A DNA stretch of 64,000 nucleotides from NCBI RefSeq assembly GCF_918797505.1, contig NC_092795.1:33901131-33965130 (forward strand), read 5' to 3'. This stretch comes from Bemisia tabaci (lineage: Eukaryota > Arthropoda > Insecta > Hemiptera > Aleyrodidae). The notes below the pieces were generated by a model that saw only the letters and a program-made list of their open reading frames with translations, ran no database searches and was not told the origin of the DNA. Positions 23,391 to 35,569 of this stretch are shown one piece after another (position 1 is the stretch's first letter; each line of letters opens with the position of its first letter). The position numbers and the translations under genes were made by a program.

Positions 23391-24470
23391 AGTGCGCGTT
23401 CCAGTGTGCGGCATCTGCAGTGGGACTGTTTGATTTCGCCGTGTTTTTCGCATCGAATCAAACGGGAGTTTTTTTGCCGGGGGATCGCAGTGTTTCCTTT
23501 TCCTTTTAATTAGGGTTTCATGAATAATTGCAGTCACGCCGCTAAAAGGGATATTGTGAGCGTGGTTTAGCGTGTCAATCCGAAATAAGGACTAGCTTGA
23601 TTTGTTGGTCGTTTTGTCGGCAGCAGTCTTCTCTGAATCGAATGGGAAACAGAAAATCTGTAACTCTCTGGCATATTTGAATTATTCTGAAGAAGAGCAA
23701 TCATCGTAATTGTATTTTTTATTTTTTTTGTTTTTCATTTTTTTTCAACCATGAGTACCTCTAGAAAGTAATTCTGCACCAAGATTACTATCCCTCTCAG
23801 TCCCCACTCGACAACTGGGCTGTATTTTGCAATTTGGAACTATAAATTCTGCCTATTCTGGAAAAAACTTATGTGCATAGGGAAACTAATGACACATACG
23901 TTGTTTTTAAACCGGTTAGAATCTATAGGTCCAAATTGCAAAATTTAGTCCAACTACCCCCAAGCAAACCGTTCATGCAAGAGTACGGTCAATGCCACTA
24001 TTTTATCACTTTGATCAAAGCTTGAGATCACACTTTATCACTGTTCATGGGGGCCAGATGGAATTGATCAAATCGTCAAAGTTTGATCAAATCGTCGTCA
24101 CCTGATCATTTTTTATCAAAACTTGATAGATCTTGACCATCTTTCTTGAAACATTTTTCTGGAAGAGGACCCTCAGACCCCTCATCTAGAAGGAGCCCCC
24201 AATTCCACTATTAGAGGGGGCTCGTTCCCCGGAACATTTTCAGCCGGTCCGTCCCTGAATGAAGTCATGTGATTGGTCGACTTCCTCTCTGCTCATGTGC
24301 TCATTGGGTAGATTCAGCAACGAATTTTTGGCAGTATGAGTGCATTTAGCTTGACGTCGATCAAATCTGTCATAGACCTAAAAGGAAAACGTCTGACACA
24401 GCCGACCAATTGCATAACTCCGTTCCACCTCATCCTTGTCCAGTCGGTAAACACAAAATTTCTCCAACTG
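23391..24470. other. no gene recognised; MITE family 2 copy and GATCAAA cluster
   Basis: A diverged MITE family 2 copy spans about 23,816-23,957 (GTATTTTGCAATTTGGAAC; CCAAATTGCAAAATTTAG). At 24,010-24,130 the words TTTGATCAAA and AAACTTGAT recur several times on both strands, forming short overlapping inverted repeats. Confidence 0.5.
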
Positions 24471-24742
24471 CGAGCCGATTATTGAAATTGATAGACAAAG
24501 CTATAGACACAGAAGACATAGGGAGTATGGTGCGATTACATTGGTTAAAATGGGTGGTTCCTTTAGACTAAGAGGGAAAATGATGGACTAATTGTCGGAT
24601 CTCTTGTCAGTTACCGTTAGTTAGTCTATACCTACCTCCTTTGTCCATTGCAACCACCCGCTTCCACCAATGAGATCCCTCCATATCCTTTCGTCTTCTT
24701 TGTCTATAGCTTTGTCTGTAAATTTCAATAATCGCCCGCTGG
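24471..24742. mobile_element. MITE family 3
   Basis: Inverted ends: TATTGAAATTGATAGACAAA on the left, GTAAATTTCAATAATCG on the right, with paired inner words AAAATGGGTGGTTCC and GCAACCACCCGCTTCC. The centre repeats TAGTTAGTCTAT. ~270 bp, non-coding. Confidence 0.8.
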
Positions 24743-26344
24743 CCTGTAAGAGGGCTTCCGATTTGGCTCAACATTGTAAAAAATTTAGCAGCCAGCGCCT
24801 TGATTGTTGAATCGTTATCATAACGACTCAACACTCGAATGGTTATCGAATGAGTTTGGTCAATGACTCCCTATCTTATAAATGCTATATATCGATCAAG
24901 GTCATTCGATAACGATTTAACAATCGACTTGCTGTAGAATGTTCCACGGGATAGGCGGACGCTGAATCCTAACTTAAAAAGTGATGGACCACCTGTGCCA
25001 CACACTACACGTTCGGAAATTTAAAAGGCCCCCCCGCCACTCTACCAGTTTGTTGATTTATTCTAATTCCCTATACTTGACGCATCGACGTTGCCAATCA
25101 GTGGAACATTCTCGTGATTTTTCCCGCGGAGCAAAATTGACGGTAGGTGAAATTTTAGGCAGGGTGCCCGAAGCAGAATGGTTCGAGATCGATTCGACGG
25201 TGAGTTATTATGCGTCATTACTGCGGCGGCGATACGTTGCGGTAGTGGTGGCTCCCTGCGCTGTTTTCAACCTCCCAGTTCTGATGATCTTATAGCTACC
25301 AGAGAGGTGTATCAAACGATCCTTATGGAAGTTCAATGCTTAGCGCGGACTCGCTTTACCATTAATTTTGACGGAAAGAGAGGACACAACAAGATTTTTG
25401 CTAATTTTTTTATTTTTTTTTTTCACAGCAAAAACCGAGACTTAGGAAAAATCCATTGCCTTTTTAAACTACATTTATTAAACCGTAAACTTGGAACCAA
25501 CCCAACGCGGTTGGATTTGAAATTTTTAAGCGTTTTTGGTCTCAAAATGTTCTCGCATGAACATTGAAAATGGAACATTCTTTTGTGATTTGACTAGGGT
25601 TTTTTTCTAATCTGGGTCCATTTCACGTGGACTATCACATCTGTTAAAAATGTTGTAAAAATATCAATATTTTACCATTTCGGGTCGGGATTTCGCAAAT
25701 TGCTTCCACCGCGGATCACCGGGGTCATAACCTCCCCGGTTACGAAGTTACGACGTCGTGATTCTGGCCAGAATGGCAGCGCGAAACCACCGCGCTATGG
25801 AGATACGTCGTACGGACCTTCCGCTGTTGCGTTTTTTTAAAATTATCATTGAATTCGAAATTTCTGGAGAACTTGCGAATATTGTGCGAATAATCTGCAA
25901 GATGATTTTACTTGCACTCTAATTCAGCACATCTAATAATTTCAAGTTAAAATATCCACAGTTTTTCCTCAATAATTCACGTTTTTCGAAGAAAATGCCG
26001 GCAACAATGAAGCGCAATATACGGCGTTCTTGCTTAGGGCGGCAGTAAAGCGGCCTAATTCGTATGGGGCGGTTCGCAAGTAATCTCGGAGGCATTTCGG
26101 GGTCGGGCGTTTTACGAGGCCCACCGCGGGGAGGAGGGGGGTACCGGTGGGGATGGGCCTCCGCACCGAACGACCCGGAAACACCCCTGGAAGATGATTC
26201 CTCCGGAGGAACCCTGCTTTATTTCGGGGATGTTTTTACTGCCCTGTCTCTAATTGGGCTCCGCGACCCCCCCCCCCCCCCCCCTCTAGACCTCATAGGT
26301 CCAACTCGGTTCACGAAGCTGTCGCCAATGCGGAGTTGTCAGCT
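24743..26344. other. no gene recognised
   Basis: An inverted pair near 24,810 and 24,910 (GATTGTTGAATCGTTATC; CGATAACGATTTAACAATC) frames a short hairpin-like unit. A GC-rich patch with a C-run lies at about 26,050-26,290. Open frames of ~100-130 codons near 24,981-25,567 are unrecognised. Confidence 0.45.
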
Positions 26345-26702
26345 GGGTTACATTTTGCCGACAGGGGCCCTTTAACTGGTTCATTTCAGAAACAACATAT
26401 ATTCATTTCAACGCAGGTAGGTGCTTTTACAGGGTGTCTAGCATCAGGGAAAACCGGAAAATACCATGATTTTGGCCGATCAGGAAAATATCAGGATAAT
26501 CGGAAAAATCGGACGTTTTATCAGGAATTTTTCTTACGCGAATCTCCTTAACGGAGAAAGTCTTACTTCTTTTTGCCTACCGTGCCAGGAGTCGAGAAAA
26601 ATCAGGAAAATATCAGGATTTTTTCAAAATTAAAAAATACTAGACACTCTGTTTTATGAGGAGGCCATGAATGGTGACTCTTTATTACAAAACTTAGTCC
26701 CA
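26345..26702. mobile_element. MITE family 2 copy interrupted by a second element
   Basis: The outer host has left end TTACATTTTGCCGAC and right end ATTACAAAACTTAGTCC. At its GGTGCTTTTA word it is split by an inserted element (about 26,430-26,652) with ends CAGGGTGTCTAG and CTAGACACTCTG. The host bases TTTTA appear on both sides of the insert, consistent with a short target duplication. The insert has internal TCAGGAAAATATCAGGA repeats. Confidence 0.78.
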
Positions 26703-27235
26703 TATTGACATCCGAGGGAACGTCAAGTTAAGATAAATGGGGGAGGGTTCTTTTGGAAATTTGATCTTTTTAAGTTTTGTTTCCTCTCTCATTTCAAGAA
26801 GAGAAACATGTTGCAAAGAAGTTTAATTTTTCAAAGCAAGTGCAATGGGCCTGGTTTAAAAAAAGGACTTACATTAATGAATTGATTATTTAAGTGTGAA
26901 AATGCTGAAAAATCACGAAAAGGATACGTCAAGAAAGTCTGAAATTCACTCTTGAAACGCTCAATGTGCGGAGTCCGTGCACCATTTTGTCAAATTTTCT
27001 GCATCCGTGAGCATTTTCATCCCCGTCATTAGTAATCAGGCTTGCTCAGTTATAAATCTATGAAACCTTCTAACTTTATCCTACGTGCAAAAATAATATT
27101 GCGAAGGGCCTTCGCTGTATTACGTGTTTGATTTCAGTCGCTCTAAAGCATTTGTTATTGCCTTTTTTTCTACACGAGGAGAGAAAACAATGCTTGAAAA
27201 CGACAAAAATCTCACATGAGAAGAATTCATCGATG
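26703..27235. other. no gene recognised
   Basis: AT-rich non-coding sequence between two MITE-type elements. Confidence 0.5.
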
Positions 27236-27465
27236 GCCAAAGTGCAAAACCACGTATTCGCATTCCCGCCTTTCAAAATTTTCGCTATTTTATTTTTTCA
27301 ATGAGAAATACGCCAACTTTATTGCTTGAATTCAAGCAGAATATCCTGCCATCAGCGACGGAAAATCGAGAAGGTTTTCAAGGAATTACGTTGACTAGTT
27401 TCCCAAAGTAAAATGAAGAATGACAGGAAGTCAGCAGACGGAGATGCGTGGTTTCGCACTTTGGC
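27236..27465. mobile_element. MITE, GCCAAAGTGCAAAACC family, copy 1
   Basis: Inverted ends: GCCAAAGTGCAAAACCACG and CGTGGTTTCGCACTTTGGC. ~230 bp and non-coding. The second complete copy is 45,515-45,755, with fragments at 1-150 and 37,056-37,165. Confidence 0.85.
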
Positions 27466-28871
27466 TATTCGTTAGTTTTTTTTTTTTTTACTTTTTATTT
27501 TATTTTATTTTATTGGTGTGTTAACAACAATATACAGAATATGTATTCAGTTGACTTTGGACAAGACGCCTCCCAATTATGATCACTGGCATATCAAAAC
27601 GGGTGGGGAGGAACTTAGCATTCTAAATTTTCCAGCAGATAGCGCTAGGCGGTGGTTCACAAATGAAAATAAGATTATTTTCTTACATCTCTTTCTGGTT
27701 AACCTATTGGTGACGTCACCACCAATAGCATCTATTCGTCTGACAAATTTCATGACGCACACCACGGTCAACTTGTCAACAACAGCTTGACGTGCTGAGC
27801 CGTCTCCGTGACAACGGTAGCTTCTCCTTTTTCCATTATCAGCTACTCCGTTTTTTACGTGTCACGCCGCGTCACTGTTTAGATCGTAAAACCATATGCA
27901 GCGTATTCTGAAGGGTCCGTATGTTTAGCTTTTAATCCTTTTTCCCGCTTTCTCCCTGTCCCTGCTCCCGGTTCAGGTAGATTAATCCTCACCGGGGGTA
28001 GCCTCTGCCCTTCCCTCCCCCCCCTTTACCCCCCACGAGGGGTCCCTTCCGGAAAACAACGTTGACAAGCTCGGCTCTGAGCGCCCTGTTCCGCTTCGTA
28101 CCTTCGGAAATGACATTTATCGAAACACATTTTTGAAGTTATTTTTAACTGCATCAAAACATTTTAGGCACGCAGAGAAATTTCTACGGAAACGATGCAG
28201 TCACGTAACACATATGTTGTCAACGATATCATCATTTTCGATTATCGACGTTGAGCGATTTTTTTTTTTTTTGCAATCGGATCCGATTGACTCCCGTATC
28301 ATACGAATTTACATTTTGCCCCCTGTTTTCAAGTTGTCGTCTATATCTTCAAGAATCGATGAAATCCTCTTTTTTAAATGTACCTATATTTTTATAGCAT
28401 ACCAGGCGGTTTCTGCAGCGGGGACAATTGACAGCTTGGAAAATTCAAACAGAAAGAGCAGAATAGTTTAAAATTCAGGGAAATCTGGATTTTCGGAAAC
28501 AGCTAAATACGCGCGCCGAATCACATAATTTTAGGTTATGTCCCAGCCGGATCGGACAATTTTAAAATCATTATTTGGGCAGGTTTAACTAAAATCAGTC
28601 CGACAGCATCCCTTACCGTGTAATTTTCTTTTATGCTTTGTTTTTTAACGGCGAATGGAACAGCGCAGCTCCTTTAAACTTGCTGTGAATCCACCCCTAG
28701 ATTATGAAGTATACACTCTCAATATTTCAAGTCCTTTGGTACTTAGTTTTCCTTTTGAATAATAAAAAGGTAGAGAAAATTAGGCAATGTCTTGTGTAGT
28801 TAGGCTATAAAATGCGGACTCAGAATTCTCAACAATGCATTTTAGGGCAAGGATGAATTGAATCGAATTTC

Positions 28872-28873
<2 letters not shown>
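27466..28873. other. no gene recognised
   Basis: Contains a T-rich TTTTATTTTATT microsatellite at about 27,475-27,515 and a C-rich stretch near 28,010-28,030. Open frames of 60-112 codons are unrecognised. Confidence 0.5.

Positions 28874-28917
<44 letters not shown>
28874..28917 (+). repeat. 44-base A homopolymer
   Basis: Uninterrupted run of A. It may be a retroposed poly(A) tail or an expanded mononucleotide repeat. The exact length is uncertain in most sequencing technologies. Confidence 0.9.
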
Positions 28918-28919
<2 letters not shown>

Positions 28920-30297
28920 CAAGTTTATTCTAATGTTGCTTAGATTGTTCAACATACATTCTTTGCAATTAAACTACTGAAATCATGCAAAAAATTAAAT
29001 TTACAAAGGTAATTTTTGTCTTGAATTTATGGTTTATTGGGAGTAAAGATAAAATTTGTTTACATCAGTTTACATTTGCAAGAGGTGAAAAAGCTGCACG
29101 ATTTTAGCGACATTTGAATGCTCGTGGCTCCTTTCTGCAAAATGCAATCCAATCAGGTTGCTCCTTTGTGATAGATTTTTGGAAATCCAGGCAGGCAATA
29201 AAAGCGCGCGGCTACATGCTCAAGTTGGATCCATGTTCGTGGAAAATCCGGATTTGCCGCGACTCATCGGCAACCAGCGTTTCTGCGAGGGTTCTCCATC
29301 TCCGTGTTGCTGAGGAGTTGGCGCGTCCTGGAAGCGTCGTCAAGACATCATCGCTAACTCACCGATGAGTCGGAAGGTGGAAAACGGAACTCGCCTACAC
29401 GCACACATCGCGCACGTTGAGGTTTTGTGGCGGCTTTCATTAATGTTCTCCCAAATAGGTTCCCAACTTGTTTCCTCGCTGAGGAGACAGCGTGACAGGT
29501 TTGAGTGTACTGATTAGTCGAGGTTACGCTTAAGCTGAAGAGATTTATCTGCCTAAGAAGTTTTGTTGAAACGCGTATCTAGTACAACTTTATCAGTGTT
29601 CGAAACTCACCTTTGAATTTTAGGAGCCATGTGGCGCATAAAGCCCGATTTTTAGGCGCCATTGAAGATTTTTTAGGGGCCTAATTAACTCTTTGCCTAT
29701 ATACTACGGCGCATTTAGTGGAAAGTTAGACGCGAGATGTTTTCGGTACAGAACCAGTAAGTAGCTGTAACTTGGGGAAGACAAAAGCACTAAGAATGAA
29801 ATCGTGAAGAATAGAAAAATTTTTCACTTGTAGTGCTGAATATTCTGAGTTTTTTAATTCAAATAGATTTGTTTACTTTCTTTATGTGACTTCCTATGAA
29901 AATTCAGATTTTGAGGGGGCAGTTTTTAGGGGCCACGTTGGCGCAGAGCCTTCATTTTTTAGGCGCATTTGGCGCGTTTGCACCCGTGAGTTTCGAACAC
30001 TGACTACAATGGATCCTAATTTCTCGTAAAGTTCCTTTATGGACGAAATCCCCCTGCTTTTCGACAGAACATCCGCGATCTCATATATTTCTTTCGTGAA
30101 CTGCGATAAAGTCAAGCAAAAAGTCTTACTATGTGAAATGGTAGGGAGAAAAGTTAAAAAATGGGGCAAAACAGAAGAAATAGTGAAATTAGTCTATAAT
30201 ACAAGAAAACTTCGATGACGTCTTCAAGAGGTGCTCAATGACATCATCCAAGGGTGCTAGATGGACTTCTTCAGCCAAAAACACATAAAAAAAGATC
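28918..30297. other. no gene recognised; composite repeat copy
   Basis: 28,974-29,066 repeats the sequence found at 11,818-11,914, and GCAAAATGCAATCC near 29,140 is a MITE family 2 end. So this starts with a degraded copy of the composite at 11,741-12,053. The rest is AT-rich; TTTTTAGGCGC words recur near 29,650 and 29,955 in inverted contexts. Confidence 0.45.
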
Positions 30298-30479
30298 GCC
30301 TAAAAAGGATTTAGAAGCAAAGGAGAATAAAATTATTCAATTAGATATGAAATAAACTATGTACAAATCGGTCGTCATTCTTAAATAAGTTAAGACAAGT
30401 TGAAACAAATTAAAATTACTGGAAAGTAATCTTAGATAAGTTAATTAGAAGAATTAATTAAACTAGCTGCTTCAGCTCG

Positions 30480-30580
30480 CTACGCTCGCTTGCGCCGCTA
30501 GCCGGGGGCAAGCCCCCTGGACCCCCAGTTACTCGCTCCGCGAGTAACTGTTGGCTCGCTTCGCGAGCCAAATTTTGCTA
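30480..30580. repeat. cluster of GC-rich perfect hairpins
   Basis: Three short palindromes in a row: GGGGGCAAGCCCCC, GTTACTCGCTCCGCGAGTAAC and GGCTCGCTTCGCGAGCC. This arrangement is unlike the AT-rich surroundings and belongs to the TIR element around it. Confidence 0.85.
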
Positions 30581-30929
30581 CTACCAGTGCTTAGAGGACT
30601 TCCTGGAGGCAAAATGATAAATTCAAAAACAAAGAATAGGAAACTAAAAATTACCTACTTTTAGAAAAAGAAACAACCTTGAAAAATAAATAACACTCCT
30701 GGAAAAGAAAATCAGAACACTTTTTGAAAATGTAACGGTGCGAAAGGGTGAAGATAAATCACCAATTCTCTTGGAAGAAGACATGAGCCGACCCCCGACA
30801 TGAGTGAAACTGCCGTAGGACCCATGCTAGGGTAGAAGGGTGACACGTGTTGTGAGCAGGTAGGGATGGGTTTACGTGGAGAGGGAAACGGAAAATCAGA
30901 GGGTGGGAGGTCCCCCAACCATATGACTC

Positions 30930-31633
30930 GTCCAGCGTCAAAAACGCAAATATGTCGTTATCAAATCGAGGTAAATTTTGCAACTTCGGTCGCGCAAATC
31001 GAAAAACGAAGGGGTCTTGGCACATCTAGACCCTATGAGCTTTCATTTAAAACAAATCCGAGGAAAATCGGTCCAGTAGTTTCCGAGATCGAATTAGCAC
31101 AAACTGTCCAGCGGCAAAAACGCTAATATGTCGTTATCAAATCGAGGTAAATTTTGCAACGTCGGTCGCGCAAATCGAAAAACCAAGGGATGTTGGCACG
31201 TCTACAGCCTAAGAGCTTTAATTTAAAACAAATCCGAGGAAAATCGGTCCAGTAGTTTCCGAGATCGAATTAGCACAAACTGTCCAGCGTCAAAAATGCA
31301 AATATGTCGTTATCAAATCAAGGTAAATTTTGCAACGTCGGTCGCGGAAATCGAAAAACCAAAGGATGTTGGCACGTCTACAGCGTAAGAGCTTTCATTT
31401 AAAACAAATCCGAGGAAAATCGGTCCAGTAGTTTCCGAGATCGAATTAGCACAAACTGTCCAGCGTCAAAAATGCAAATATGTCGTTATCAAATCGAGGT
31501 AAATTTTGCAACGTCGGTCGCGCAAATCGAAAAACCAAGGGATGTTGGCACGTCTACAGCCTAAGAGCTTTCATTTAAAACAAATCCGAGGAAAATCGGT
31601 CCAGTAGTTTCCGAGATCGAATTAGCACAAACT
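30930..31633 (+). repeat. tandem array, 4 units of exactly 176 bp
   Basis: Unit starts at 30,930, 31,106, 31,282 and 31,458 and the array ends at 31,633. Each unit contains ATATGTCGTTATCAAATC, AAATCCGAGGAAAATCGG and AGTAGTTTCCGAGATCG. The units are nearly identical, so the array is young or homogenised. Internal short frames repeat with the array and are not genes. Confidence 0.95.
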
Positions 31634-31820
31634 GTTGGAGGCCAAAAAAGGCCTTAGGATATTAAATATATAGATTTATTAAGTTGACAGTAGATGTAGA
31701 TAAAAGACAACATTAATTTGTCAAATTAAATTAGAATGATGGGCGATTTGTACATAGTTTATTTCATATTTTATTGATTAATTTTATTATCATTTACTGC
31801 TGAATCCCTTTTTATAGAAT

Positions 31821-33180
31821 TTTCAATCATTCTATTAAAAGTAGATGGGAAATAATTCACAACTGCTGACCATGGCACGAAAGTGAATATCATTATCCTT
31901 CGCGAAAGTGACTAATGACCAATGCAATTTTCATAGTTGCAAAAAGTACTATAAAAGTAGATAGCATCATTTGAAATGAAAACATGTTTGAGTGTATAGC
32001 ATTTGATTGGGAATAGTGCGAACCATAGAGACACAAATATTTGAAAGATTCATTAAATTCGACTGAAATTGAATTATCAGACGAGATATGTTTAATGAGG
32101 TCATAAACGGTGAATCGACGGTGAACGGTGAACGCTCTTTATCTCGCAAGTAGTGTAGTCAGCAGGCCCGCGCGCCCGGAATTACGAAACGCCTTCAAAT
32201 GGCCGGGTAGGCAAATTGGCTACCCAAGAGTTAAAATAGTTGCATGCTCCAGTCGAGCCCTTCATTTTCAGATCCATACGCTTTTTCTGCAATTTATACT
32301 GCGTTTTTTGCCGTCTGCCTTTGTAGAGCTGACGGCACGAAATCAGACCCATAGTTTAAAGTCTATTCAATCTGTTTTCTCGTGGTAAAATTACAGGAGA
32401 GAGGATTTTATAAAAATCAGCTTAGCGAAAATCATCGTTGTTAGTGTTAAATTGATCAACTTCTCTCTCAATTTTTGTTGAAATTACATTATAGGAGTCT
32501 TTCCTCCATGAAAACGAGTCTCGATGAACTTTGCATGTATTAAGCACACAAAATTGACCATATTACCTCTCAATTTACTTTTCAAGAGGAAATGAAACGA
32601 CAGTCTTGTTAAAACTTGCCTAAATGTTTTTCCTCGCAAATCTAGAGTTTTCTGCCTTTAGTACGTACTTACTGCAGCATAATATTTAGCTTCGATTTAA
32701 GTAAATTACTTTCAATTCACCGATGTCCCTTGTATTAACATAATAAACAATAAAAAATCAAGGGATGCGCGATGGAACTAAATCCAGCTTCGTTTACACT
32801 CATCGTAAATTTTAATTAAATTTGACCTTTTCTCAAGGACCCTTACTTAATATCGTTAAAACCATCAAAAACGCTGTGTGATAAAATTTAAAATAAAATT
32901 TCCTGAAACACGCTGACTTCACCAACATCTCTCTCAATTCCATTTACATAATGTGTTAAAACCAAAGGAGGAATAACAACCAGCCTCAGTAAACTTATCA
33001 TAAATTCTGTTTTTCTTACCCTTTTGCTTAATCGAACGACATTTTTCTCATATTATCGTAACCAATAAAACGGCGGGAAACGCAATCGAATGAAAATCGC
33101 TCAAATCGACTAATCGTAAACACCGGTTTTATTACTTCCTTTTCTTTCGAGGTGCTTGATACCCGGTAATATGTTAATAT
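31821..33180. other. no gene recognised
   Basis: AT-rich, no obvious long repeat, only short open frames. Confidence 0.5.
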
Positions 33181-33760
33181 CATCGGAAGCGCCGCGCGAG
33201 ATAAAACTTCAATTTTCGTAAATCACCTCGAACTCCCCAACCCTCGGCTCAATTTGCATAACGCGCCGAAACCGAAAGAACCAGAGTCGAGCAAGAACTA
33301 CCAGCAGTAAAATTTTCGTAAATTACGGTGAATTTAGCGCGGGAGCATCGCGGCGCACAAACATTTACGACCGCGGATGAACCGACCGGTGAGTTTACCT
33401 ACGTGTTTTTTTCTTCGTGTGTTTTCCATCCCGGGGGGGGGGGAGGAGGGGAGAGGGGGTCGTCGGAAGCCGGGAACGCGACAACTCGCGGGGAAGTAGG
33501 AGTCGTAAAAGCTATCCCGGCGGAGGTTTTCCCGGAAGAATACGGAATGACGTCATTAAAAATGAGTTACATTATCTGGGCCGCCCGCGTCGCGTCGCCC
33601 GGGGGTGAGGGGGGGGGTGGAGGGCCGCAAAGGAGGGAGGGAGGATTTATCGCGGGCGGCGCCGCGTCGCACCGCATCCATCCTAACCAACAACGCTGCA
33701 TCAACATTCCCGCCATGCCGGATTTATTCCCATAATTTCCCTCTTGGTCATCCGAAAAAA
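33181..33760. other. GC-rich, CpG-rich island
   Basis: GC-rich with G-runs near 33,430-33,460 and 33,600-33,620. A GTGAGT donor-like word at about 33,389 follows a 61-nt open stretch, so a non-coding first exon or CpG-island promoter is possible but unproven. The translations are not recognised. Confidence 0.35.
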
Positions 33761-33773
33761 AAATAGACTGTAT

Positions 33774-34280
33774 AATGGAGATGTTGCATGTGTGAGGGAT
33801 TTGCGATTTGACAATTGATTCTTGAGTAAAAGTTCGCGAGAAACACGATGGTGCCACTGGTTTGCTCTGAAATCAACTCCCAAGCTCAAAAATAGCTCTC
33901 AAGTTGAGGCCGAAATGGAGGGGATATCCCACGCTATCCTGAGAGTCCACCTCTACATCAAGACAAACTCTCCATGCGAAGATAGGGAGCAAATACATTG
34001 ACAGGGTTGCCGTGATTTCAGTTTTGGAGTCCCCAAATAAGGTGGCAGCCTTGTCAATGTATTTGCTCCCTATCTTTGCATGGAGAGTTTGTCTTAATGC
34101 AGAGGTGGACTCTCAAGATGGCGTGGGATATCCCCTCCATTCTTGCCTCAACTTGAGAGCTTTTTTGAGCTTGGGAGTTGATTTCAGAGAAAATCAGTGG
34201 CACCATCGTGTTTCTCGCGAACTTTTACATAAAAATCAACAGTCAAATCGCAAATTCCTCACACATGCAACATCTCCATT
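33774..34280. mobile_element. foldback element with ~238-bp arms
   Basis: Arms 33,774-34,011 and 34,043-34,280 are inverted copies with a ~30-bp loop. Outer ends are AATGGAGATGTTGCATGTG and CACATGCAACATCTCCATT. Open frames crossing it are artefacts. Confidence 0.92.
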
Positions 34281-34632
34281 TGTACATTGAGTCACTGCCT
34301 GATTATCTTCTTTAGAAAGTCTCTACATAGAATGGAAACGCCGAAGTTTTGTTGTACCTAAAATTACCTAGATTTCATTTTTTTCGTTTTTCAAAAAGCC
34401 GAGGGATATATCGTTCCTCCATACGGTCCGCTCGGCGCTGCGCCATCCCTCGAAAACGAACACCAAATCGGAGAAAGTTTGGCAACGTTCTAGCCGGACC
34501 ATCGTAAGAGGGATGACGGGGCCCGAAGCGGCATCGATGGGGGCTGGTTGGGGGACAAGGGGGGTGAGGGGGACCCAGATAAAGAACCCGGTCGAGACGT
34601 TGCAGCTGATACACTCTTTGTTCTCGAGCCTT

Positions 34633-35569
34633 GATCACCCCATAGAGTACAATAGAGTCGCAAAGTACTGGAGCGGCGATGAAGCCAATCCATGAACAGG
34701 CGTTTCCGAGCCGCGTGTGCTCCGAAAATAGTGAACCATTTGCGAACCCAACGGCATTTTGTAACACGGCGGCTTATGGAGAAATCAAGAACTGCTTGTG
34801 TTTTTTAGGTATTTCATAATTCAATCAGCATTAATTTTTGCAAATTTTGCTATTTAAAGGTAGTCAAAGCCATAATGAATCCATTGATGTATATTACTCC
34901 TGGATAATATTCATATTGGGATTTAATTTCTGACTTATACCAAGTGTGAACCAACCGGCATTTCTTATCACGGCGGCTTACGGGAAAAGCAACGACTGTC
35001 CGTGTTTTTTCGACATTTTTTAATTTCATCGATATTAATTTGTGCAAATTTTGCTATAATTAGATAGTCAAAGTCATAATGAATCCATTGATGTATATTA
35101 CTCCTGGATAAAATTCATATAGGAATTTAATTTCTGACTTATACCAAGTGTGAACCAACCGGCATTTTTTTACACGGTGGCTTATGGAGAAATCAGCGAC
35201 TGCTTGTGTTTTTTTCGACTTTTTTTAATTCCATCGGTATTAATTTGTGCAAATTTTGCTTGAAATAGATATTCAAAGCCATAATGAATCCATTAATGTA
35301 TGTTACTCCGAGATAATATTCATATATGGACTCAATTTCAGACTTATTACCGGCCTACTTATTTTAGCTGGTTCAGTGTGTGTCTAGCCGACGAACGGAG
35401 CCGAGTCGGGACTGTCGGGAGTGGGGAGCGCTGAGCGCGAGTCTCTGCGTATGCGTCATCGCTAGTCGCCGCACACTAGTCTCCGGAGAACTGGACAAAA
35501 CAGCCTCGAAAAGTGACTTCATCGGCGATCCAGTACTTTGCGACTCTATTGTACTCTATGGATCACCCC
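34633..35569. repeat. ~50-bp inverted pair flanking tandem repeats
   Basis: 34,633-34,681 and 35,521-35,569 are inverted copies carrying AGTACTTTGCGACTCTATTG. Between them lies the 205-bp tandem array. The identical peptide PVLCDSIVLYG seen in opposite-strand frames on either side is explained by this nucleotide repeat. Confidence 0.8.
34735..35355 (+). repeat. tandem array, about 3 units of ~205 bp
   Basis: The word CAAATTTTGC recurs at 34,841, 35,045 and 35,250. Each unit also has CATAATGAATCCATT, AATTTCTGACTTA and a CACGG(C/T)GGCTTA word. The units are diverged by a few percent to ~15 percent by eye. Confidence 0.88.

Larger units (their letters stand above)
30298..31820. mobile_element. 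1.5-kb non-autonomous element with ~80-bp TIRs
   Basis: The left flank (about 30,298-30,380) contains TATGAAATAAACTATGTAC and the right flank (about 31,735-31,820) its inverse, GTACATAGTTTATTTCATA. The similarity extends outward through AAAAAGGATTTAG and CTGAATCCCTTTTT. The interior holds GC-rich hairpins (30,480-30,580) and the 4 x 176-bp array (30,930-31,633). No transposase frame is present. I cannot assign a superfamily and see no clear target duplication. Confidence 0.7.

Noticed and set aside
30930..31633. CRISPR-like array
   Set aside because: Units are 176 bp, nearly identical throughout and lack spacers; this is a tandem repeat in a eukaryotic element.
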